Below, one piece after another: positions 42,569 through 48,772 of a stretch of 48,772 nucleotides of DNA. The notes beneath the pieces were generated by a model, which was not told where the DNA came from, ran no database searches, and saw nothing but the letters and a program-made list of their open reading frames with translations. This DNA is from Gammaproteobacteria bacterium (lineage in GTDB: Bacteria; Pseudomonadota; Gammaproteobacteria; Legionellales; Legionellaceae). Positions within the stretch are counted from its first letter, which is position 1. Each line of letters starts with the position of its first letter. The position numbers were made by a program, and so were the translations under genes. The stretch lies in assembly GCA_022600575.1 (NCBI GenBank), contig JAHZKF010000029.1, positions 1 through 48,772 on the forward strand, in the 5' to 3' direction.

Positions 42569-43497
42569 GATTGTATCCTCATGAGCCAAGTGCGTCTAAA
42601 AACGGGGATAAAGCATAAAAGTGCAGGGATTAAGAACCAACGTCCGTCATCACGCCAAGTTGGAATGGTGTTGTTTTTGTTTTCTTGAAAGGTTTCTTCT
42701 GGTGATTTTTGAGAAAGCCATTGCTTGAGATCAGCCTCTGTATTTTGAAACAGAATGTTTTGTCCGCCACCAGCTTTTGCAAAGGCATTAAAAGCACTTG
42801 CGGCAGTTTGGTTTTTTGTGAGGGATAAAACAGAGGTTCGGATGTGTTTTTTCTTTAATTTAGCGGCTGCTTTTATGGCGAGTTCAGAAGGTGATGTGCC
42901 GGTGAGGACAAGCACGTCGCCATAGATAGCACCTGTTTGCTTGATGAGGTGTTCGCCTTCTTTGAGTGCCAGAGCAAGATTCATGCCACCAACAGGCATA
43001 ATGCCTGGTTCGAGTTGATCAATGAGTGCATCAATAGTTTGCGCATCAAATGTTAGGGGCGAGACAATAAAAGGCTCGCCGGTATAAACAATTAATCCAA
43101 ATTGACCTTTATCTTGATGCTGGAATAAGTCATGCAGCTTAAATTTTGCACGTGTAAGGCGGTTGGGTGTTAGGTCTTTTTTGAGCATTGCGTCTGACAG
43201 GTCCATGACTACAAGGCGAGGATGAACGGGATGATAGGTTGGGGTAGGTAATTGTTTCCCGGTGGGTCCTGTAAGACTAATTATCATAAAAAGTGCAGCA
43301 CAGATTAGGTAAAATTGAGCACGTTTTCGAGCCATATGTCCGTTTATTTTAATAAGATGGGGCAGGAGATGCTTGTCGCAGGCGGTTTCCCAAGCATGTG
43401 GAATTGCTTTCTGGCGTAAAAGACGCCATGCAATGAAGCCAAGAGGAATCAGTGCAAAAAACCAGTCTGGGCGTAAAAAATGTAGTTGATAGTTCAT
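42565..43497 (-). CDS. batB: BatB-like VWA domain protein with degenerate MIDAS
   Basis: The 310-residue protein has two N-terminal membrane helices (about 12-28 and 60-78), a VWA-like periplasmic domain and a C-terminal helix (FLIPALLCFIPVF), the BatB layout. The metal-binding site is altered: loop 1 is Asp99-Leu-Ser-Asp-Ala103 instead of DxSxS, the expected Thr/Ser of loop 2 is Met in PVGGMNLALAL, and the loop 3 Asp-Gly is replaced in LTGTSPS. The fold appears kept while metal-dependent binding is probably lost. Both ends overlap neighbours as ATGA. Confidence 0.85.
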   Translation of the reverse strand: MNYQLHFLRPDWFFALIPLGFIAWRLLRQKAIPHAWETACDKHLLPHLIKINGHMARKRAQFYLICAALFMIISLTGPTGKQLPTPTYHPVHPRLVVMDLSDAMLKKDLTPNRLTRAKFKLHDLFQHQDKGQFGLIVYTGEPFIVSPLTFDAQTIDALIDQLEPGIMPVGGMNLALALKEGEHLIKQTGAIYGDVLVLTGTSPSELAIKAAAKLKKKHIRTSVLSLTKNQTAASAFNAFAKAGGGQNILFQNTEADLKQWLSQKSPEETFQENKNNTIPTWRDDGRWFLIPALLCFIPVFRRTWLMRIQS

Positions 43498-44468
43498 CTG
43501 CGTCTGCCCTTAAGCGTTGTTTTGGTGAGCCAGAGCATAAATAAGAACAGCGCTAGTGCTAGTGGGTAAGGGTAATAGGCGTGTTCTGGTCTAACGGTCG
43601 CGTTGTCATGTGTTACGGTTTCAAGTTGGTTGATGAGTTGATAGGTCTCAAGAAGAGAGCGCTTATCGGTTGCATGAAAATATCGGCCTTTAGTCATGTT
43701 TGCAATGGTTTTTAGGGTTTGTTCGTCTAAATCATCAGTAAATACGGGTGCGCCATTAAAAAGAGGTACGCCAGAATCACTACTAAGCCCTATTGTATAG
43801 ATTTTGATATCACTGTTAAGGGCTAACTGTGCTGCTTTTAAGGGGAGCATCATACCAGAGTTATTGGCACCATCTGTGAGCAAAATAATAACACGACCTT
43901 TTTTAGGAATATGTTGCATATGTTTAACAGCAAGGCCTAAGGCATCACCAATGGAGGTTGTTTTACCGGCAAGGCCAACGGTTGCATCTTTAAGACGCAT
44001 TAAGACTGTTGCGTGATCTTGTGTAAGAGGGGTTTGTAAATAAGCACGTGTACCAAATAAAATAAGGCCAATGTGAGAGTCACCCCGGTGCTTAACAAAG
44101 GCTTCAGCAGCATGTTTGACCAGGTCAAGACGTGTGCTTGGGCGACCAAACTGCACGCGATCACGAATATCCATGCTACCCGAAATATCGAGAATTAACA
44201 TGATATTATGGCCTTCGTGTTTAAGAGGAATAGGATCGCCAACCCAGCGAGGTCCGGAAGCCGCAAAAACGGTTAACATCCAGATAAGATATAACCATAA
44301 AAGTGTGCCTATTGCGGCTTGTTTGGTGTGGGATTGAATGGGGGCAATCGCATTGAAAAACGGAACTTTGAGTGTACTTTGGTGGGTGCTCGTCATATTG
44401 GGCAGTAGCCAAATTAAAAAAGGCAGCAGCAGAGCAATAAGGGCTAAAGGTGTTGTTAGTTCAAACAT
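43494..44468 (-). CDS. batA: BatA-like VWA domain protein
   Basis: The 324-residue membrane protein has N-terminal helices (LALIALLLPFLIWLLP; IGTLLWLYLIWMLTVFAASG), a VWA domain with an intact MIDAS (ILDISGSMDIRDR, a Thr in GKTTSIGDAL, and LLTDGANNSG), and a C-terminal helix. The segment ASGPRWVGDPIPL before the domain is typical of BatA. It probably binds a partner in a metal-dependent way within a MoxR-linked complex. ATG 44468 overlaps the end of the DUF4381 gene by 13 bases; a start eight codons upstream is less likely. Confidence 0.9.
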   Translation of the reverse strand: MFELTTPLALIALLLPFLIWLLPNMTSTHQSTLKVPFFNAIAPIQSHTKQAAIGTLLWLYLIWMLTVFAASGPRWVGDPIPLKHEGHNIMLILDISGSMDIRDRVQFGRPSTRLDLVKHAAEAFVKHRGDSHIGLILFGTRAYLQTPLTQDHATVLMRLKDATVGLAGKTTSIGDALGLAVKHMQHIPKKGRVIILLTDGANNSGMMLPLKAAQLALNSDIKIYTIGLSSDSGVPLFNGAPVFTDDLDEQTLKTIANMTKGRYFHATDKRSLLETYQLINQLETVTHDNATVRPEHAYYPYPLALALFLFMLWLTKTTLKGRRR

Positions 44469-44941
44469 CGTTTTCTCCGTTGTTTGATCCATTGGTGTGC
44501 TGCAAGTAGCAACGGGTTTAAATCTTCGGTTGAATCCGGGTTAAACGGCGTATCCAGTAGACTGGTTCTAAGGTGATTGAAATCAATCTGCTTACTCGTT
44601 TTGTGTAAAAATGTTATCCAGTCCTCGCCGTATAAACTTGCAACATCAACACGTGGATGATAAACCAGGGCGACACGCTTTAATAAAGCAGTAATGGCAG
44701 CTGCCGTGGGCTTAGAATCTGGATTTTTAAGGTAACTGCTTTTGATTTGCAAAAGTTCAATAAGAGCCTCACGTTTAGGCGCTGTATATTGTTGGTGCCG
44801 TTTTCGTTGAATCAAGACAAGGATTAAAACAATTGAAAGCGCTATGAGCGCATAGTAAGCAGGGCCTGGTGGCCAGGCACTCACAGCTGTTGGGAGGTGG
44901 ATGTCGCGTAGATTTTCAAGTGCTTGGGCAGGATTAGACAT
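44456..44941 (-). CDS. DUF4381 membrane protein of the MoxR/Bat operon
   Basis: The 161-residue protein has the DUF4381 signature ENLRDIHLPTAVSAWPPGP, one transmembrane helix (YYALIALSIVLILVLIQ, about residues 28-45) and a cytoplasmic helical domain with PTAAAITALLKRVALVYHPR and GEDWITFLHK. Its place between the DUF58 and batA genes is the standard order. Its role is unknown, presumably in assembly of the VWA proteins. ATG 44941 or an ATG two codons upstream could be used; both overlap the DUF58 gene. Confidence 0.87.
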   Translation of the reverse strand: MSNPAQALENLRDIHLPTAVSAWPPGPAYYALIALSIVLILVLIQRKRHQQYTAPKREALIELLQIKSSYLKNPDSKPTAAAITALLKRVALVYHPRVDVASLYGEDWITFLHKTSKQIDFNHLRTSLLDTPFNPDSTEDLNPLLLAAHQWIKQRRKRCLN

Positions 44942-45845
44942 GCACATTCCTTGGAAAACTTTTGTGAGCGAGGGCTACCCAATCTGTTTCTGTTGTCACT
45001 AAAAAATAAGGCGTCCTTAAGCGGTTAAAACGTGCTTCAATGGTATTCATGCGTTCAGTTAGTGTATTGGTATAGGCAGTGCAAGCTTTTTTACCTCGAA
45101 GATCTAAATAGCCTGTGTTTGTGCCATCAGTAATAGGATAGAGACCACGTTTGGGTGCAGTCAATTCGAGAGGATCTGCAATGTGATAGGCAATAAGGTC
45201 ATTGTGTTTTTTAAGGCGGTTTAAGAGAGGCTCTGAAGCATCATTCAGTGAATAAAAATCGCTGATTAAGATGAGTAGGCTGCCGGGTTTTAAAACACGT
45301 TTTACTTGCAGAAGAACCTCATTGAGAGGTCTTGGTGTGACATCAGGTGTTTGATGAAGCATATGGGTGTAGTGAGAAAGGCTTGCAAGTAGCGGTAATA
45401 CACCTTTGTGGCGGCTTTTTGGGGGCCGCTCATCGTGATGTTCACTTGAAAATAAAAAACTCCCTACGCGATCGCCCTGGGTAGATGCAATCCAGGCGAG
45501 TAAAGCGGCAAGCCGTGCCGCAAGCACAGATTTAAAGGTATCTCGTGTGCCGAAATGCATAGAGGGATTAAAGTCAACGAGTATGACAACCGGGCGTTCA
45601 CGTTCCTCTTGATAAAGTTTGATATGAGGGCGGCCAGTACGTGCCGTTGAGCGCCACTCCATATGACGAATTTCATCGCCAGCCTGATAATTTCGGACTT
45701 CAGCAAAGTCCATGCCTCGGCCACGAAGGCGTGTTTCTCGGTGACCGATATGAGAAGCACTTGAACGTGCTAACTGTTGTTTTTTTTGAACAAGACCTTC
45801 AAGGGCAATGAGTTCAGGGAGCGTCGCTATTGTACCGTCATTCAT
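44934..45845 (-). CDS. DUF58 (VWA-like) protein of the MoxR/Bat operon
   Basis: The 303-residue cytosolic protein has the DUF58 signature GRGMDFAEVRNYQAGDEIRH followed by MEWRSTARTGRPHIKLYQEE, and a degenerate VWA-like core starting VVILVDFNPSMHFGT (DxxxS rather than a full MIDAS). SGSLLILISDFYSLND-like text near residue 190 provides the later Asp. DUF58 proteins are the usual direct partners of MoxR ATPases. It starts 12 bases after the moxR stop. Confidence 0.9.
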   Translation of the reverse strand: MNDGTIATLPELIALEGLVQKKQQLARSSASHIGHRETRLRGRGMDFAEVRNYQAGDEIRHMEWRSTARTGRPHIKLYQEERERPVVILVDFNPSMHFGTRDTFKSVLAARLAALLAWIASTQGDRVGSFLFSSEHHDERPPKSRHKGVLPLLASLSHYTHMLHQTPDVTPRPLNEVLLQVKRVLKPGSLLILISDFYSLNDASEPLLNRLKKHNDLIAYHIADPLELTAPKRGLYPITDGTNTGYLDLRGKKACTAYTNTLTERMNTIEARFNRLRTPYFLVTTETDWVALAHKSFPRNVHV

Positions 45846-45857
45846 GAAGCTGGCTCC

Positions 45858-46850
45858 TTATGGGAGGGCGACCAAACGGAGTAGTTCATCTAAAAAAGCA
45901 TCAGTACTAATACCCTCAGCTTCTGCTTCAAAGGTTAAGATGATGCGATGACGAAGTACATCGTGTGCGATAACATGAATATCTTCAGGAGTGACGTAAT
46001 CACGGCCAAGAAGCCAGGCATGTGCTTTAGCGCATCGGTCAAGGGAAATGGTTGCACGTGGGCTTGCACCAAAGCGAAGCCAGCGGGATAAATCATCACT
46101 GTAGCGGCGAGGGTCTCGGGTGGCAACAACAAGCTCGACTAAATAGGTGGCTAAGGCATCACTTGTATGTACATCTAAGACTTCTTGACGCGCTTTAAAT
46201 AGGGTCGCTTGAGGTACGGGCTTGGATGGGCTTTTAAGAGACGCTTCTTCATTGTGCGGTGTCTTGCTTGCTTCATTTCGAGCAAGCATCAAAATATCAT
46301 GTTCAACAGATGCATCAGGGTAGTCAATTTTGACGTACATCAAGAAACGGTCAAGTTGTGCTTCAGGCAAGGGATACGTGCCTTCTTGCTCGATGGGATT
46401 TTGAGTTGCCATGACTAAAAAAAGCTCAGGAAGAGGATAGGTTTTTCCACCAATGGTGACTTGGCGTTCAGCCATCGCTTCAAGTAATGCTGATTGTACT
46501 TTAGCCGGCGCACGGTTAATCTCGTCGGCTAAAATCAAAGGATGTAGTAGTGGTCCTGGTTGGAATACAAAGGATCCGTCTTCAGGACGATACACATCTG
46601 TTCCTGTGAGGTCGCCGGGAAGCAAGTCAGGTGTGAACTGAATGCGGTGAAAATCACCTTCAATGCCTGAGGCAAGTGCTTTGACCGCACGTGTTTTAGC
46701 AAGTCCAGGTGCCCCTTCAACCAACAGATGTCCGTCTGCGAGCAGGGCAATCAGAAGTCGTGAAATCAAGGCTTCTTGCCCAATCACCTGTGCATTGAGT
46801 GTGTCTTGTAGGGTTAAAATGGTGTCTTTGACGGTTTTATCTGAAGACAT
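45858..46850 (-). CDS. moxR: MoxR-family AAA+ ATPase
   Basis: This 330-residue AAA+ chaperone-like ATPase has Walker A VEGAPGLAKTRAVKAL, Walker B PLILADEINRAPAKVQSALLEAMAERQVTIGG, sensor 1 MATQNPIEQEGTYPLPEAQLDRFLM, and sensor 2 in GASPRATISL. It is thought to remodel the VWA proteins encoded downstream. It begins 26 bases after the cold-shock-domain gene on the same strand and heads the DUF58-DUF4381-batABCD series. Confidence 0.93.
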   Translation of the reverse strand: MSSDKTVKDTILTLQDTLNAQVIGQEALISRLLIALLADGHLLVEGAPGLAKTRAVKALASGIEGDFHRIQFTPDLLPGDLTGTDVYRPEDGSFVFQPGPLLHPLILADEINRAPAKVQSALLEAMAERQVTIGGKTYPLPELFLVMATQNPIEQEGTYPLPEAQLDRFLMYVKIDYPDASVEHDILMLARNEASKTPHNEEASLKSPSKPVPQATLFKARQEVLDVHTSDALATYLVELVVATRDPRRYSDDLSRWLRFGASPRATISLDRCAKAHAWLLGRDYVTPEDIHVIAHDVLRHRIILTFEAEAEGISTDAFLDELLRLVALP

Positions 46851-46876
46851 GTTTCTTTCAATCTCCCTATTGTGTT

Positions 46877-47137
46877 TTAAGCAATTTCGATACAGTCAGC
46901 CTGCGGTCCTTTTTTTCCTTGAATCAGCGTAAAATAAACACTTGCTCCGTCTCTTAAGCCTTTTACGTCTTCAGGCTTTGCGGCACTTGCGTGAAAAAAA
47001 TATTCTTTCTGGCCTGCAATAATAAAACCAAAACGTTTTTTACGGTCAAAAAACTTGATAATACCCTGTTGTTTTCCTGTATTAGATGATGAAAAGCAAC
47101 GGCGAATGGCTTGGATAATACGTGTAATAATATTCAT
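46877..47137 (-). CDS. Cold-shock-domain protein with N-terminal extension
   Basis: The 86-residue protein has a cold-shock domain from about residue 22 (KQQGIIKFFDRKKRFGFII, YFFHASA, DGASVYFTLIQGKKGPQAD). RNP1 is KKRFGFII instead of the common KGFGFI, and RNP2 is YFFHAS. A basic 20-residue N-terminal extension (MNIITRIIQAIRRCFSSSNT) precedes it, unlike the 65-70-residue CspA type. It probably binds RNA or single-stranded DNA. It stands 26 bases upstream of moxR on the same strand, so it may be the first gene of that operon. Confidence 0.87.
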   Translation of the reverse strand: MNIITRIIQAIRRCFSSSNTGKQQGIIKFFDRKKRFGFIIAGQKEYFFHASAAKPEDVKGLRDGASVYFTLIQGKKGPQADCIEIA

Positions 47138-47161
47138 AATAATAATGTCCTAGGTATTGGT

Positions 47162-47195
47162 CCGCGTACACGTATATTAGTAGCGAGGTACGCGG
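47162..47195. promoter_or_regulatory. Inverted repeat in the leader of the cold-shock gene
   Basis: CCGCGTAC (47162-47169) and GTACGCGG (47188-47195) form a perfect eight-base inverted repeat with an 18-base spacer. It begins 25 bases upstream of the cold-shock-domain start on the minus strand. It could be an mRNA hairpin controlling translation or a dimeric operator. It lies in the 176-base divergent gap shared with the protease gene; I see no clear consensus promoter there. Confidence 0.55.
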
Positions 47196-47313
47196 GGTAT
47201 ATTTAAATCGGTTCGAGCTTATCATGAACTCGGGTTTTTGAGCAATTGCAGGGGTTATTTTAATACTCAAATCTGCTAAGATTGTCTTCATTTAGGTTGC
47301 TTTGGGAGCCGTC

Positions 47314-47841
47314 ATGTTTTTCCGTATGCCTCTTTTTTTGTTAGGCCTGTTGTTTTTTGGGCAGGTATTTGCTCATTCAGAAGTTCAGTCAAAAATAGTT
47401 TACGGTTATCTTGAAAAAGCAGTGCTTCCAGATAAGCAGTTGTTGCTTAAAGCAAAGTTAGATACGGGCGCAAAGTCAGCATCACTTTATGCAAAACGAA
47501 TTCGTTATGTTGATATAAAAGGCAAATCTTTTCTTCAGTTTGTTGTGCCGACTAAAACCGGTGATGTGCCATTTACTTGCGCGCATGTAGGGGATGTCAG
47601 CATTAAAGCGCGTTCGGGTGAAATAGCAGGTGTTCGAATAAAAAATCCATTTATCAGACGGCCTGTTGTGAATATGCCAATACAGCTGGGCCATGAAACG
47701 CGAACGATTCGTGTAAATTTAGCTAATCGTAGGCGTTTTACTTACCCTCTTTTATTAGGTCGAGAAGCATTGGTTGCATTTAATGGCGTGGTCGACCCAG
47801 AACAAAAATTCACACTTAACAAAACTGTTATGACACGATGA
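47314..47841 (+). CDS. Retropepsin-like ATP-dependent zinc protease family protein (RimK-linked)
   Basis: The 175-residue protein has a signal peptide (MFFRMPLFLLGLLFFGQVFA) and a single aspartic-protease-like domain: LLLKAKLDTGAKSASLYAKRI with the DTGAKS active-site loop, then the PLLLGREAL motif. This is the family labelled putative ATP-dependent zinc protease but structurally pepsin-like. Relatives are linked with RimK-type ATP-grasp ligases and UUP1 membrane proteins. ATG 47314 follows GGGAGCC; an in-frame TTG 12 bases upstream is less likely. Its stop overlaps the next start as ATGA. Confidence 0.88.
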   Translation: MFFRMPLFLLGLLFFGQVFAHSEVQSKIVYGYLEKAVLPDKQLLLKAKLDTGAKSASLYAKRIRYVDIKGKSFLQFVVPTKTGDVPFTCAHVGDVSIKARSGEIAGVRIKNPFIRRPVVNMPIQLGHETRTIRVNLANRRRFTYPLLLGREALVAFNGVVDPEQKFTLNKTVMTR

Positions 47842-48772
47842 AATCACGTACGCACCATCTTTATGGCTTGATTGGAATATTGCTTATGCTTGGCATTGGC
47901 ATCTTTCTTTATCGCTCTTTAGTTTTAGATGTGCCGCTTACGGAGACGAAAACAATCAATAGTTGGATGGTAGAAGCTAACTTACGGTTTACGGCAGACC
48001 GTAATAGGCCTGTGCAAGCACGTTTCACCATTCCGTATATGCCGCCTTATTTGGTGATCTTAGATGAATATTTTGTGTCTCAAAATTATGGCGTAATGAC
48101 TAACCTTCTAGGCGATAATCGTCAAGCAGTTTGGTCTTTACGTCGTAGCTCAGGGCCACAGTCTCTTTACTACCGTGCGATTTTTCGAGAGGCTGAACAC
48201 CAAAGTGGTACTTTACGAAAGCCTGCTTATCTTAAGGTTCAGGCCTTACCTGAGAATCAAAAAGCAGCTGCAGAAACCATTATCACGCAAGCCCGCCAAT
48301 CGTCGGTTGATATTCAGACGTTTGCTCAAAGTACGATTCAAGAACTGAATAAACAAGATGGGAATGCAAAGCTTTTATTGGGAGGAGATGGCAGTGAGCG
48401 AGGTCTGGTTCAAGCGATAATTCAAGTCTTAAATCAGGCAAAAATAGAAGCCTTACCGGTACAAGGGTTTTATTTAAAACAAGAAAATAGAGCGGAAATA
48501 AAATGGTTTTTGGCCGTATATAATGGTCAGTCGTGGCTTTATCTCAATCCAGAGACAGGCGTTTTAGGTTTGCCTAAACACTTTTTAGTTTGGCAATATG
48601 GCACAAACGCGCTATTTGATGTCACTGGCGGGAAAAAACCACAATTTAATTTAACAGTATCGCCAACGCCTATGAATGCATTGAGTGCGGCAAAGACACG
48701 TGGTCTTCAAATGGAGTCTAAGCTCATGCGTTTTTCTTTGTTGGAATTACCCGTCAATGTTCAAGAAACATA
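47838..48772 (+). CDS. UUP1-type inactive transglutaminase membrane protein (partial, runs off the end)
   Basis: The open reading frame starts at an ATGA overlap with the protease gene and continues without a stop for 311 complete codons to the end of the window. It begins MKSRTHHLYGLIGILLMLGI, a membrane anchor, followed by a periplasmic region (PLTETKTINSWMVEANLRF; AETIITQARQSSVDIQTFA) and a transglutaminase-like part with IEALPVQGFYLKQENR and WLYLNPETG. In the UUP1 family this part lacks catalytic residues and is followed by seven transmembrane helices, which would lie beyond the window. A RimK-like ligase gene is expected next. Confidence 0.82.
   Translation, partial: MKSRTHHLYGLIGILLMLGIGIFLYRSLVLDVPLTETKTINSWMVEANLRFTADRNRPVQARFTIPYMPPYLVILDEYFVSQNYGVMTNLLGDNRQAVWSLRRSSGPQSLYYRAIFREAEHQSGTLRKPAYLKVQALPENQKAAAETIITQARQSSVDIQTFAQSTIQELNKQDGNAKLLLGGDGSERGLVQAIIQVLNQAKIEALPVQGFYLKQENRAEIKWFLAVYNGQSWLYLNPETGVLGLPKHFLVWQYGTNALFDVTGGKKPQFNLTVSPTPMNALSAAKTRGLQMESKLMRFSLLELPVNVQET

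Noticed and set aside
42565-43497. Reading batB as a pseudogene because of its lost metal-binding residues
   Set aside because: The frame is intact, length and membrane helices are normal, and both ends are coupled to neighbours by ATGA overlaps, so it looks functional but diverged.
1-48772. tRNA or rRNA genes, CRISPR arrays, complete insertion sequences, prophage genes
   Set aside because: None was recognised on either strand. All longer intergenic regions were read without finding such features.

Overview
This window reads as a chromosomal segment from a low-GC (roughly 40%) gammaproteobacterium of the order Legionellales, most likely Legionella or a close relative. The main evidence is a protein of the Legionella-type major outer membrane protein family at 5948-6940, a PagP/Rcp lipid A palmitoyltransferase, an exported protein with a DUF1566/Lcl_C-like C-terminus, and several soluble or membrane proteins without signal peptides that look like Dot/Icm effector candidates. 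The left edge (rpmH-rnpA-yidD-yidC-mnmE) is the block that normally lies next to dnaA/oriC, so the window is probably origin-proximal. No tRNA, rRNA, CRISPR array, complete insertion sequence or phage module was seen.

Layout. 1-4821: ribosomal protein L34, RNase P protein, membrane insertion factors, the tRNA-modifying GTPase MnmE and a cystathionine beta-synthase-like enzyme. 4818-6992: an orphan protein, then the outer membrane protein with a clear promoter and terminator. 7015-10016: a three-gene operon for the middle of valine catabolism (acyl-CoA dehydrogenase, enoyl-CoA hydratase, 3-hydroxyisobutyryl-CoA hydrolase). 10052-14380: dcd, ihfB, an exported unknown, pyrC-rnt, and a peroxiredoxin/monothiol glutaredoxin pair. 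14510-16767: two exported proteins that appear to share an N-terminal domain. 16943-21654: sodB-argD and rnr-rlmB. 21696-26017: an EnhB-like exported protein, a DUF4254 protein, a 793-residue multi-pass membrane protein and PagP. 26111-28491: an amino acid permease and a phosphate transporter. 28507-32910: coq7 divergent from pepP-ubiH-ubiI, which places three putative ubiquinone ring hydroxylases side by side. 32929-37177: an exported propeller-like protein, parC and a dihaem cytochrome c. 37252-40077: two divergent orphan genes (one with a Rossmann-like core, one with leucine-rich repeats), engB, and another effector-like orphan. 40164-47137: an eight-gene minus-strand operon running from a cold-shock-domain gene through moxR, DUF58, DUF4381 and batA-B-C-D. 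47314-end: a retropepsin-like protease coupled to a UUP1-type membrane protein that runs off the window.

The most unusual points are the BatB homologue with all three metal-binding loops of its VWA domain altered; the cold-shock gene at the head of the MoxR/Bat operon with an inverted repeat in its leader; a PagP with Glu where the catalytic Asp is expected; four convergent gene pairs whose stop codons share one TTAA; a perfect intragenic hairpin followed by a T-run in pyrC; and a cluster of unrecognised proteins with effector-like features. All functional assignments rest on motif recognition by eye. No database search was run.
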